NCBI GenBank assembly: GCA_023313575.1
Contig: JAJTTP010000004.1
Span: 2,914,001 to 2,978,000 of the forward strand
Reading direction: 5' to 3'
DNA length: 64,000 bases
Source: Eutypella sp. D-1
Taxonomy: Eukaryota; Ascomycota; Sordariomycetes; Xylariales; Diatrypaceae
Under the pieces are notes generated by a model. The model was not told the origin of the DNA, searched no databases, and saw only the letters and a list, made by a program, of their open reading frames with translations. The position numbers and the translations under genes are program-made. Positions 45,985 through 56,219 of this stretch are shown here, one piece after another. Every line of letters starts with the position of its first letter. Within the stretch, counting starts at the first letter, position 1.

Positions 45985-46934
45985 TCAAGCCCTGCCGCTT
46001 TCTAACTTATCACCGACTTCCATCGATCGGATACTAATCGATTGGATACTACTTTTACAAGCCGGAGGTAGCTCTAGCGCCTGCTCTAGGTTGACTAGTG
46101 ACACACTGCTGTTTGCTTGATTGGCTTGGACGAAAGAACAAGACTCTGGGACAAGGCCTCTTGTAGACGCAGACTTTGCCAATTTCCAGATCCAGGGAAT
46201 AACAAAGGAAAATGCCATACACACGGAAAGAAATAGCAGGAACTATCATATTAGCCTGGACCTCACAAACTATCAGAAAGGGGAACTTACAACCATACGA
46301 TCCAAATCTACCGCAAAATAATTGGGCAAAGCGAGGAAGGTGGCGAGGAAACCCAGGCCGCTCCATGCGGACCAGATACGGTATTGACGGCAGTGACCCG
46401 GGACTGTTGTTGTGGTCCACAGGAACAGGAGCCATGCCAAGGCAATCGAGAGCCGATGAATGGCACAGCCCACAACATTCCATGCAGGCGAGTCGGGAAT
46501 TGGAGGAAGTTGGCCCAAGACGAAGCAAAGTAAGCTGAGCAATGGCGTTACATAAAGGATGTATCGAATCTTAGAACTGGAGCCAAAAATGTCTAGCATG
46601 TATAGCCACTTTCGGGTGTCAGCTAGGCTACGAAGAGGGGATATGGACTTACCTCGCCAAGCTGATTCGACAATATGGTTACGAGACAAGCCGTGGAAAG
46701 GATGATCGGATGGTCTACTGCAAGTCGGTGTCGGCTGACGATGGCAAGAATACAAGATGTAACCCCGCACAGAAGCTGTAGAAGCTGGAGAATCCAGTGG
46801 AGTCGACCGAAAAGGCTCTCGTTAACGTGCCGCCTTTGCCACCACCGTAGTACGACTAGGAGGACACTGGTGAATGCAGTGAGCAACGCACCAACAATAA
46901 TGGAAATAGATTGCTTATTGTATGGGTACGCCAT
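45985..46934 (-). CDS. Putative seven-helix membrane protein, 285 aa
   Basis: Exons 46653-46934, 46291-46608 and 45985-46242 join through introns of 44 nt (GTAAGT, CTGAC branch, AAAG) and 48 nt (GTAAGT, GCTAAT branch, GATAG), all phase 0. The spliced protein has about seven hydrophobic segments: IIVGALLTAFTSVLLVVL, HWILQLLQLLCGVTSCILA, ILSTACLVTILSN, YILYVTPLLSLLCFVLG, SIALAWLLFLW, LGFLATFLALP and FLLFLSVCMAFSFVIPW. A hydrophilic C-terminal tail of about 70 residues follows. The topology resembles a receptor-like or transporter-like 7TM protein; no signature motif identifies the family. Splicing turns three short hydrophobic frames into one coherent protein, which strongly supports it. The start could be further upstream, where another hydrophobic stretch is open. 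Confidence 0.65.
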
Positions 46935-47526
46935 CTTGTGCACACAAGATATAACAGGAGAAAGTAGAAAGAAGGTGAGCAGAACGGTAAGAGGTGGTGT
47001 AACGTAAACAGAGTAGCAGCTCGAGCTAAATTTGCCCGGCGAAAATGACCTTCTAAACAACATTCCCCGGTGTCTAGCTTCGACATATATACAATGCATA
47101 AGGGCCGGTGTACCGGGCCCCACAATGTTCTATTTGGCGATAGCTGAAAAGGGAACTGGTTTTTAGACCATGTTCAGTATGAAAATATATGATGATCCGA
47201 AGATAGTCCTTGAATATTTTCAATTTTATTCGTCGGTGCCGGACCCAAATATCTACATCTACATTGAAAATTCCCGTAAGGTGGTACTTTTTGGCAATGC
47301 AGCGTCAGGGGTAATGCATGGTTTGCCTCCAAAACAGGGCGCAACGGGATCCATTATTTTAACCACTTTTATAGAAATGGTCAAGATAGCGGGCCCTTCT
47401 GATGCCAATCACATTCCGGCCGTCACCTGCCTACGTCGAACAAATGTAGACTCGAGTGTAGCCTATCGTTCTCCTCAGGAATGTATCAAGTTGCAGTGTA
47501 GATAGATCTCCGCATCTCAGATCGTC
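46935..47526. other. Divergent intergenic region
   Basis: About 590 bp between the 7TM gene (minus) and the long gene at 47527 (plus). A plus-strand frame at 47170-47505 has no family support. Confidence 0.35.
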
Positions 47527-49829
47527 ATGACTGTCCTCGACCCTACCGCAAAGTGTACGAGTAGTACTCATTTTATCTCAGATCATGCAGCGGTGATAGG
47601 GGCAATAACAAGATGTCCAACATGTCGGCAACTCCTTGAGATTCAGAAGACGGAAACGACTTCATTCTACTTCTCGATGCCATGTCACGATCACTTTCTG
47701 GCAGTCCAAGTCGAAATCTGCCCAGATCCGGAATGCCACAGCTACAAAGTCTTTGTCCGCGATGTTCCATGCCATGAAACCGTCGAGGCTGACGACATGA
47801 ACGACCTGATACGACGAGTGTGCAACTCCGTTGTTCTGATCCCATGGGACCTTCGAAGTGATTGCAGCGTTACGTTGTCGTTATGCCGCCAAAGTCACGC
47901 CCCAAGACAGTATCAACCCGAGTTGTCCTGTTTCCAAAGAACACACTTGAATCTCAGCTGGTTAGGTAACGGTCGTTCCCCTGAAAGACACACAATTACT
48001 GAGATACCAGGTCAAGGAGGTCTAGATGGAAGCTTGCCAGCTGCGACCTCGCCAGTTCCCCCACCCTCGAGATCCCGGAAAAAGCGCCGGCGTAACGATG
48101 ATGGCCAATCCGACGAGTCGAATGTCGGAAGCGAGCCCAGCATTAAAGCTAGCCGCAAGACGAACCAAAAACGTAATCGAAAGGACCGAGGCTTTTGGCC
48201 CAGCCAACATATCGCTGACCAACTCATCTCAAAGGTCCTTAAAGGGCAGCAAAGTTTAGAGGGAAGCACCTCGTCGATAACGGACCGAATGGATATTCAG
48301 ACCATAGTCTGGCAATATTCACAACAGGCAGGAGGGAAGGACATCGTGTCCACCATTTCCAGGCTCGATGCAGAGTTCTCAAATCACCGCCAAGCGGCAC
48401 GGGGCAAATACAAGATCAGCGCCTGGGTCGACTGGTTCTATTCTGGCTGCTTCGCGCTGGTGTATAGCCAGATGCGTATATAGGCCAGAACCCGGGCTGC
48501 AAGCGGGGCGTATATCGTGAACTCCATCGTGAACCATCTCCTACTTACCGACGGACACGCTGCCGTGTCTGTCTTTGGTGCGCTTGCTGGTAAGGACATA
48601 GGTCCCGATGATTAGATGGATGCTGATGGAAACAGCCTCCAATTTCACGCTAAACGAGGCTTGCAAGGCCTCAAAGACCGATCAAGAGGACATTATCCAG
48701 CTTGTGGTACACGGACTACGCGGGAAATTGACACAGCCTCCCAACTCATACAGCGTACCGGTCCCCGCAGTATGGGTAAGCTTGATTCGAGGTGGTTCGT
48801 GAGTTTATCTTCTTTATCAAGCACACGTCCGACCGGCTCACCCGTAAGGATAGGTATCACGATGCTTGTTGCGACTTAGGAGCCCCCAACCTGTCCGCCT
48901 TGCGGCTACAGCCGGAGTGGCTGACGATCCCCCACGCCGAACGGAGGGAGCTGGCGATTGGCGTCAACTACTCGCGAGTTGCAGACCTATGGAGATCTTT
49001 TGAGCAGAGTATCGAGCCTTCGTTGACATCGTTGCGCCAACTATACGACCCATCCGATCCGGGCTCCTTCGAGGGCCGCCTCCTCCAGTTGCGGGAGACC
49101 GAACCAAACTTCCCGCTGGAGTCCAAGTTACGCCAGCTTTTCGAGTCACGTCGGTTGCTTGAGTCCGGGGAGTGGAACCGGCTGCGCGAACAGCTCGAAT
49201 CAGCCGGATCCGTCCCGGGCTTACCGCGTCAGCTGTATCGGTTGCTAAAGCTGATCAGACTACAGCAGCAGTTGATCGCGGGCGGCCAGTGCCAGGGGGA
49301 CGACTTATCTGCAACCAGAGACATGTTCAGACTGAGCCTAGAGGCCGGGTCGCCGGATGTGGACACAGTACGGCACCTACTCACACAGGACACACTGGAG
49401 ATGTTGGGCCAGGCCTGTTTGGCGACGGCGGAGTTAGTTTTACTGGCAGACCTATTCTCGCAACTTCGAGAGATCTGGCTGCGCACTATTGAAGCCCCAG
49501 GCGAGGCCGATAACAGAATGGCCCATCCGCCTATGAATCATGGTATCATGGATTATTGCACGCCACAATGTTTAACAGTGGCGCTAGGCGGGTCTGTCGA
49601 TCAACATAAACAGGCCGCGACATCGGCAACTGCCTCCAGTTGGGAGGTTACACAATTATTATTCGATCCCAATACCACGTTCTTAGGAGATGGGGAATTC
49701 GTGGCATCTTTGCCGCGTGAACAGTTGGGCGACCTCCACTTCCGTGACGGAGGTGTGGGGCAGTCCGAGTTTGCGGGTAATTTACTGCCCGGCCAGCTAG
49801 ATCCCATGGGTTTCCATTTCATTCCTTGA
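47527..49829 (+). pseudogene. Long hypothetical gene interrupted by one in-frame TAG
   Basis: A coherent 737-codon reading exists: 47527-48589, 48636-48775 and 48822-49829, with 46-nt introns (GTAAGG...AACAG and GTAAGC...TCAAG). Only a TAG at 48481-48483 (codon 319) breaks it; sequence after the TAG continues in frame (SGAYIVNSIVNHLLL) up to a good donor. The N-terminal part has Cys pairs (RCPTCRQLL, CPDPEC). The middle has a basic SRSRKKRRRNDD nuclear-type signal. The C-terminal half is Leu-rich and helical (LRQLYDPSDPGSFEGRLLQL). Family not recognised. It could be a recent nonsense allele (CAG to TAG), a read-through gene, or a real stop with an unused 3' part. The second intron is less certain. 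Confidence 0.55.
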
Positions 49830-50541
49830 TCTCCTCAAACCTATACCGAATCAGTATCAGGGCAATTCCTCCAGCCTTTACATCAAGCCACTCGTTATCA
49901 TCAAGCTGCAGCATGTCGCCCACGTGCAGTTCTATTGGAGACACAGTTAACGTGCCGTTATTCCAGGTTCTGAGCTGAACTACGGTATGTTGCCGCAGCG
50001 CCGAAATGTCGATGTCGATCTCGTTTGCTGCTTGTGGTTCTTGTTCCGATGTCTTGCGTGTTGTGACAGCACCGTCGGAGTTGGTAGCATTTTCATTCAG
50101 GGATGGGCGTGGTGCGGGAGGTGGGGCCTGGGCGTCTGCCTCTGGTTTAATGTTGGGATGGGGGACGACAAGGTAGATTGTCTTTCGATTGCGTGGGGTA
50201 CCGAGTGACCCTTGAAGCCAAAGAAAGTCCGGTCCGAGGTGATGGACCAGCTTGAACCCTTGGTTCCTCGCTCGTTCGACGAACCTCCCGTACTTTGCTT
50301 CTAGTTAATAATATTCCTTACTTTTAAGTCATGTTTCTTCACTTACGCCGTCCTTGTTAGTGTTGTAGAGTCGGATGAATTGGGTAGCTTGTTGTGACAA
50401 TAGCTCCGGCCGTAGCGCAACTGGTAGCCGCCATAGGCCCTTGACATCTTCCACGGGGACCATATCATCGACGGCGAAGCGAACGTGTTCAGCCTGCCTT
50501 CGAAATTCCTCCGAAACTTCCGCGGAGCGGATGATATGCAT
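49819..50541 (-). CDS. Hypothetical two-exon protein, 222 aa
   Basis: Exons 50347-50541 and 49819-50292 flank a 54-nt intron (GTAAGT donor, TTAACTAG branch region, CAAAG acceptor), joined in phase 0. The N-terminal part reads EFRRQAEHVRFAVDDMVPVE; after the splice come YGRFVERARNQGFKLVHHLG and an acidic/Pro-rich linker. A C-terminal beta-like domain follows (HTVVQLRTWNNGTLTVSP, DMLQLDDNEWLDVKAGGIAL). Family not recognised. Its stop codon overlaps the 3' end of the convergent plus-strand gene by 11 bp (49819-49829). The spliced frame and composition make this a convincing gene. Confidence 0.65.
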
Positions 50542-51199
50542 GTTGTGGAAGACAAATAAACGGTTCCGTAGAAACAAAGATGACAGTGCTGGGTTTATTT
50601 ACGGTGGTGTTCTTCGGATACACTTGGTCGTTATATAGTTTTCTCTTTTCAATAAAAAGGCACGACCCGCTATGTTGGCAGGATTATGCGGCTTAAAATC
50701 CCGTAGTAGATAAGGTTGGGTAGAAGTGGGTACTTGAAGGCAGGCGGGGCGGCCCGATGACATCTGTCCTAACTGGAGAGTGTTGTAAAATTAACCACGT
50801 GACATCAACAACGCAGCCGTATTATAGGGGAGACAGCGATCGAGGGATGTGATAGAGGCATATTGCACTCCAGCAACTAGAAAATATATCATTTGCATCG
50901 GGGCATCCTTTTACAAGTAAGCAACCGCCAATTCTAAATTCAATGGAATTTAGCCCACATTCTTAAAGAGTCGGAAAGGGCCGACTGAATACATGCACGA
51001 CTAATAAGAACGCAGTAACGTAAACATACGATCCAATTATTGCATTAAAGACAGATATGGGACACGAGATTCCTGGGCCTGGCCATGGCTGCTCAATCCA
51101 ATTTTGAGATCAGCCATACGGCTTTTTGAAATCCTTACTCCGTACAAACTGATACCTGTTAATACGAATCATGAAATATGAAGGAATCAAGATATACCT
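50542..51199. other. Intergenic
   Basis: About 660 bp upstream of the 222-aa gene and 3' of the small Pro-rich gene. No feature recognised. Confidence 0.35.
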
Positions 51200-51364
51200 T
51201 TAGTTCTGGGCTGTTTTCTCGGTTGATTCCTTGTCTCTTTTACCGAATCCCATATTCTTCGTTACGTCTATAGCTAGCTTCTGTGCAAAGTCGCTCCCTC
51301 CAGAGGGGCTTGGTGGAGGAGGAGGAGGAGGAGCAGAGGTCGTCTTCTTCTGGGCATCCGACAT
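51200..51364 (-). CDS. Small Pro-rich protein, 54 aa
   Basis: ATG at 51364 starts a 54-aa protein: MSDAQKKTTSA, a run of seven prolines, then GGSDFAQKLAIDVTKNMGFG and a Lys/Glu-rich tail. The poly-Pro tract followed by an amphipathic helix is typical of small adaptor-like fungal proteins, but no family was recognised. The frame continues upstream without a stop, so a longer N terminus (to about 51457) is possible. Confidence 0.4.
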   Translation of the reverse strand: MSDAQKKTTSAPPPPPPPSPSGGSDFAQKLAIDVTKNMGFGKRDKESTEKTAQN

Positions 51365-52754
51365 ACTAGGCGAGTTTACACGTATTAGTAGCTTTCGGGA
51401 TAGAACGGCGTTGTTACTACCCACTCGACTTTCTAAAAATTTGGGCCCGGATTGCAATATAACGAATAACTGGCAATGTCGAATGGCGATATGTCAATTC
51501 ACAAAAACCAGGTGCCTAGAAGATGGGCGTGGTCTGAACAGGATGTAGTAGATGAACTTCTAAAGGCTGATGGGTTACAGGTTTTAAAAATGCATTAAAA
51601 GCTCAGAGTTTCTAAAAGTCGACAGCAACGGGAGTCTTATACTTTTCGACATCAAAAGAGCTTCCATGTCAAAGGGGCTGACATCTTCCACAGATACGTA
51701 CTATGGCAGCTCGGGGAGAACGGTTCCTAGTGTCGATCACAGGATCGTGAACATGCCACTAGCTCCAGATACAGAAAACTCCGTACACGCTCCGGAGGCG
51801 CCCTTCGCCTGGAGGAGGTGGCATGCATATAGGTCTCGCCGTGATGCACCGTCTCATAACGACTTAATGCGAAATGAATGAGAAACCCCCAAGTTAGCAG
51901 TAGCGTAGGCCAGTCAGTCATTAACAGGGGATATAACTGTTCTGCGCTGGACCGCGAAGACCCCCTGCACCATCTAATATTTGTATAGACGGTTCGGGCT
52001 GTAGTATCGATCTCACCTTACCAGGGACCCTAGAAGGTCAATGCTGACATCACGGGCATGCAAGTCGAGCATATGCGGACCGGGCACCGTATTCGATGAC
52101 CCGGGCTACCATCGCCTGGATGCCGGCTCGGGGAAGCAGGAAGCTTCGCGTGCTTTGAACTAACTACCTTTGAGGATGTTGCCCTCCTGGTAGAAGATTT
52201 AATGCACTTCGTCCATAGGCATCACTAGATAGCCACTCCCTTAAAAAGTGATCCATTCTGATGCATGGAGACCGTAGCCACACTTAAGAGGGCAGGAAAT
52301 TGTCACACCTTGGACCTATTTATAGGGACTAGAAGGACATACTTTTGATTGTCTAGCTTTAAACTATTATATATAAACCGTTCTTTACAACTATAATAAT
52401 CTAATGTATCAATCGAATTTTATGTGTCTTACCACTTATCAGAACCGGGATAGGGTATGCAGTCCTTTTGTAAAAAATTGATTTCTTTTATATACGGTTC
52501 CGATCTGGGGGACGTTTACCCCATGGTGTGGTGTGGGGGTACAATTTTACAGCGCCGCACCAGAGGCAAAGCTTTAAGCTGTTGGATTGGGTACGGAGGG
52601 TCCCAAAAGCTATCATAGTAGACGCTAGTAAAATTCCCTCGTACGGGACAACCGCAGAGCAGGTAAATTTTCCTACTACGTTCAACTCTCCTAACGCTAG
52701 TCAATTTCCCATGTATTGTTCCCCAATCAAGTCCCTCGCTTCAGCTCGGTCGCC
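51365..52754. other. Intergenic
   Basis: About 1.4 kb with no supportable gene. A plus-strand frame at 51666-51881 is Ser/Pro-rich only. AT-rich near 52340-52500. Confidence 0.35.
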
Positions 52755-53898
52755 ATGTCAGGTCGAAACACGCAAAGCTCGGAATTGACCAAAGCTGTGG
52801 TCGTTTTACTCTCTTCCTTTCTCTCCTCGCCATGGACACGTAAACGAGCCCCGTACAGAATATGGCAATTCGTCCAAGCAGCCCAATCATCACCGACCGA
52901 CAAGACGTCCCGAATTTTCCTTGACAACGGTGGCTTCAAAGCCTGGCTAGCATATTATCTCGCCACGCCAGGGCAAGCCCACTACAGCGGGCGACAACAA
53001 CAACAACAACTAATCAATGAACTACATAATCTACCTGTCGAGGACAGAATATCAATTGCACAGATAATTGCTGGCGTGGAGGTACACCCAAGCGCTGTAG
53101 AGCCCATACAGGCGATGGAAAAACAGGCGATGGACGGTCTAAAATCCGCTACTGACACCGTAACTTGTAAACGTCGTCGTAGGTGACTTAAATATGTGGC
53201 CAGATACTCTTTGTTAGCTAACAAAAGCAGGACTTAACAATTATCCGACAGAGCACGACAGATCCTCCACATCACCACATCCATCGATAACCCCGAGCAA
53301 CGATTCACGAGTCCGACAAGAGGCGAGCATCGATTCCTCGCAGACCGATACGGACCTCGCCCTCCCTGAACAGCAGGCACAGGTAGTGACGGGCGCCTCT
53401 GTTGAAGGGATCCTCGACCTTTTCCCCGATTACTTAGGCGGTGCGATCAGAAGAGATGGCACTGGTGATCAGATAACTGGTGCTGTAACGATGAACTTTC
53501 CACGCACATCGTTCGGGGACGTCTCCTGCATTATGACCCTGGTTGTCCAGGCAAATAAGGTGGAACGTCTTGCGATGCTGTTATTCGGGGCACACGTAGA
53601 ATCGGAGGGAAGAAGCCGAGAAGTTGTTTTGCAAGATGGAGCTAGGTTATTACCGAGTCCTCAGGTTATCCTGCAAGGCAGTTACGGCAATGCTGTACAT
53701 CAAGTATTCGGTTCTGTGACCGCAGCCGCAATCACCGCTGCCCCATTCCGTAGACGAGAAATGTTGCAAGGGACCCGCGCCACGAGATGCGTAACCATGA
53801 CCATTTTTTCGGAATCGGATAAAGAAGCGCTTATCACTTTGACCCTCGGCCTAAGAGAAGGCTTCCAGATACATGACATGTTATACAAAACTGAATAG
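52755..53898 (+). CDS. Hypothetical two-exon protein with a Gln tract, 363 aa
   Basis: Exons 52755-53178 and 53231-53898 join in phase 1 through a 52-nt intron with GTAGGT donor, GCTAAC branch and GCAG acceptor. The join gives KRRRLNNYPTEHDRSS. The N-terminal domain is helical with Trp (PYRIWQFVQAAQ, GFKAWLAYYLATP), then a short CAA-encoded Gln run, an LPVEDRISIAQIIAG helix, a basic patch and a Ser-rich linker. A C-terminal domain follows (GILDLFPDYLGGA, GAVTMNFPRTSFGD, CIMTLVVQANKVERL). Family not recognised. The basic KRRRL patch may be a nuclear signal. Confidence 0.65.
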
Positions 53899-54005
53899 AG
53901 GTACCTTTCCTCATGCACCATGCGCCATACCGTAATGTTCCCCGTAGTCGATGCTTACGTCCCCTAGTTCCAGACATTCTTCGCTAGGAACGAGTGAATG
54001 CTATT

Positions 54006-54821
54006 TCAGTACACCTTCACTTTCCCTTGGTCACCCGTACAGTAGAGAGCCCAGCCTCGAGGTAGATATCCATCTCCGCTATGCCCAAGTTCCTGTACTC
54101 CAACCCATTTGTCGCCTCGCCATTCATTTAACGTAACATCACAGCCGGACCAGAGTATTCTCTGGCCGGCTCCTTCTATCCACTTCGGTGTTTTACCAGA
54201 ATCCTGCAATTCTTCCAACGATGTGGGTGTTTGGAAACCCTGATGAATCAATTAGATGGGTCATCTAGATATATTCAAGCGGCTCACCTTGATAACCTCC
54301 TCGCGCGTGCTCATAATTATGTAGAGAGCTATGCGTTCAGTCAAATGTTTTTCGATGTAGGCAGGATTCGGTCGAGAAACCGTTACGACTAGGATAGTGG
54401 ATGAGGATTTCCCGAACGACAAGCGTTTTGGGTCGGAAATATGGTCTGAATGCTTGGGAGTTGCAAGGCGAGACGGCATGTGAAGGTCATTATCGTAATT
54501 TTGCAGCCCCGCAATGGCTGAAAAGTGGGTAATTCTAAGTAATTTTGGAAGTGGAGGTGCTGGGTGGGGCTCGTGGAGGCTTTTGAAGTTGACAGCCTGA
54601 TACGCTACCGTAAAGCTGCATAAGAGAATAAGTTAATCACTCCGCCTAAAAATTTTGCTAGCCGGGACATACAAGGAAGAAGTAATTTCTTGCGAGAAGA
54701 TGTTTGTTAATGGGCCCGCTTGCATCCCGCCACTCATATCCGAGATTACGATAACTATAGCAAAGGAGGCACAATGTTTTCCGGTTCTTTCCATCGGGGT
54801 TGGCTTATTGCTTATTGCCAT
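54006..54821 (-). CDS. Hypothetical three-exon protein, 236 aa
   Basis: Exons 54673-54821, 54288-54615 and 54006-54239 join through introns of 57 nt (GTATGT...ATGCAG with a TTAAC branch) and 48 nt (GTGAGC...CATCAG with a TCTAAT branch), keeping frame. The product has an N-terminal hydrophobic stretch (FAIVIVISDMSGG), a Pro-rich middle, a beta-like segment (SSTILVVTVSRPNPAYIEKH) and a C-terminal Trp-rich domain (RILWSGCDVTLNEWRGDKWV and GWALYCTGDQ). Family not recognised. Strong, consistent splice signals make a real gene likely; the exact start is uncertain because the frame is open upstream of the ATG. Confidence 0.6.
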
Positions 54822-55376
54822 GTCATCCCGTCTTGGATGGTCGGCCTTCGTCCCCGCGGCGGCTCTTTTTATCTTTCGAGCATTATCAACTTAACTTGAT
54901 TATAAGCTCCTTTTTGTCGCGTCAAACGTTGTTCACGATTAGCTTCAACCTAGATTTTAGTGAGATAAGTGAATAGTCGAGCTTCTCTGTCCCATATCTC
55001 GCCTCCGACAGATCTCTTTAACATGATCCCCTTTTCCGTCGAGAAGATATCTCACTAATTAATACTTCCAACGACTGACTAGATACCGGCCGACGTCAGG
55101 TCAGGGCTGAGATGGAGCCTACTCCAGAAGCATTTTAGGTTGGGCCATCGGCTGAAACCGCCGTTTAAGCCTGAGAAGGTACCGTACCCCAATTACCCCA
55201 CCTTTTTATTCCGCGAGACATAGACCCCGGCAGTTTTCCAGGTATCCGATGACCCTGTTAAGTAGGAGACGCGGTTCGACTTTTACTCTTTTTCAATCTC
55301 CTCTACTTCTGTTGTACGGTTCGAGGAACGATAGAAGGTGAGAGTAGGAGAAAGAGGAGGAACAGGAGATTGGCGG
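54822..55376. other. Divergent intergenic region
   Basis: About 550 bp between the three-exon gene (minus) and the GC-rich frame starting at 55377 (plus). No site recognised. Confidence 0.3.
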
Positions 55377-56016
55377 ATGCCGCCCTTTGGGGAGCTCGCG
55401 CTGCGCTCGTACGATTGGGACCATGACGCGCGGGAGACTGTGCCGCGCTGGGACTTCTCGCGACCGAGTGCGCCGCAGTGCGACCGCTCCCCCTTCCCCT
55501 CACCTACCACCATCTAGCGGCATTCCTGGCCATAGCAGCGGCCGCGCCACATGTCTCCTCTCCGACCTCGGCCACTCTGTCCGCGGGCTTTATGAGCTCG
55601 CGTGGACGTGCCACGTGCGCGGGATGGGTCCGCTGGTCGCGGACGCCTTCGGCGCCAGTGGCGACAATGAAAAGGGACGAGGAGGAAGGACGAGCAGAAG
55701 TGGTCCCCTGCTCTGCAACGATGCCAGCCTCGTGAACCCGGGCGTCCCGCTACCCGTCGCTACGGGCGAGCAGGTGACCGCGCTCGTGCAGCACCTGACG
55801 TTCCTGCGGGAGTTGGAGCTCCGTTTCTATCTCGAATCCGGTTTGGACTCCCATTTCGATCTCAATCCCGACGGCGCGCACAAATGGATTCCCGCAGACG
55901 AAAGCCACTATCCGGATGAGCAGAGAGCTTCTGGCCGTATTGTAGATAATATGTGCAAGCATGTATTTGGAGGCACTCGAACCTTACCGTCGTCGTCCCC
56001 TTCCTTTTATATGTGA
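55377..56016 (+). pseudogene. Hypothetical protein with a frame change, possibly spliced
   Basis: From ATG 55377 a frame reads LALRSYDWDHDARETVPRWD to a TAG at 55515-55517. From about 55518 a different frame reads coherently to TGA 56014-56016: SDLGHSVRGLYELAWTCHVR, then TALVQHLTFLRELELRFYLE, HFDLNPDGAHKWIPADESHY and ASGRIVDNMCKHVF. A 40-nt intron (GTGCGA...ATCTAG) could join them, but this is shorter than other introns here and the donor is weak, so a frameshift is equally likely. Family not recognised. The second half looks strongly coding. Confidence 0.4.
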
Positions 56017-56219
56017 AGGGCTTGAACAAGGCAATGATACAATCTCTTCATTAGCACTACTAGCTGGATGTTTGTGAGGCACTCGTGCACTTATTTACAA
56101 ATCCTAGATCGGGGGAGCGGTGTATAGGATAGACAAAACAGATTCGGCAACTCAAAACATGTATCCTTGCACATCTTATACAGTCCTCTGAGTCCATACA
56201 TCATCCTGTCCATAGACCA

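Noticed and set aside
47170..47505. Plus-strand 111-codon frame upstream of the long gene
   Set aside because: Composition is not convincingly coding and no family was recognised; more likely 5' flank.
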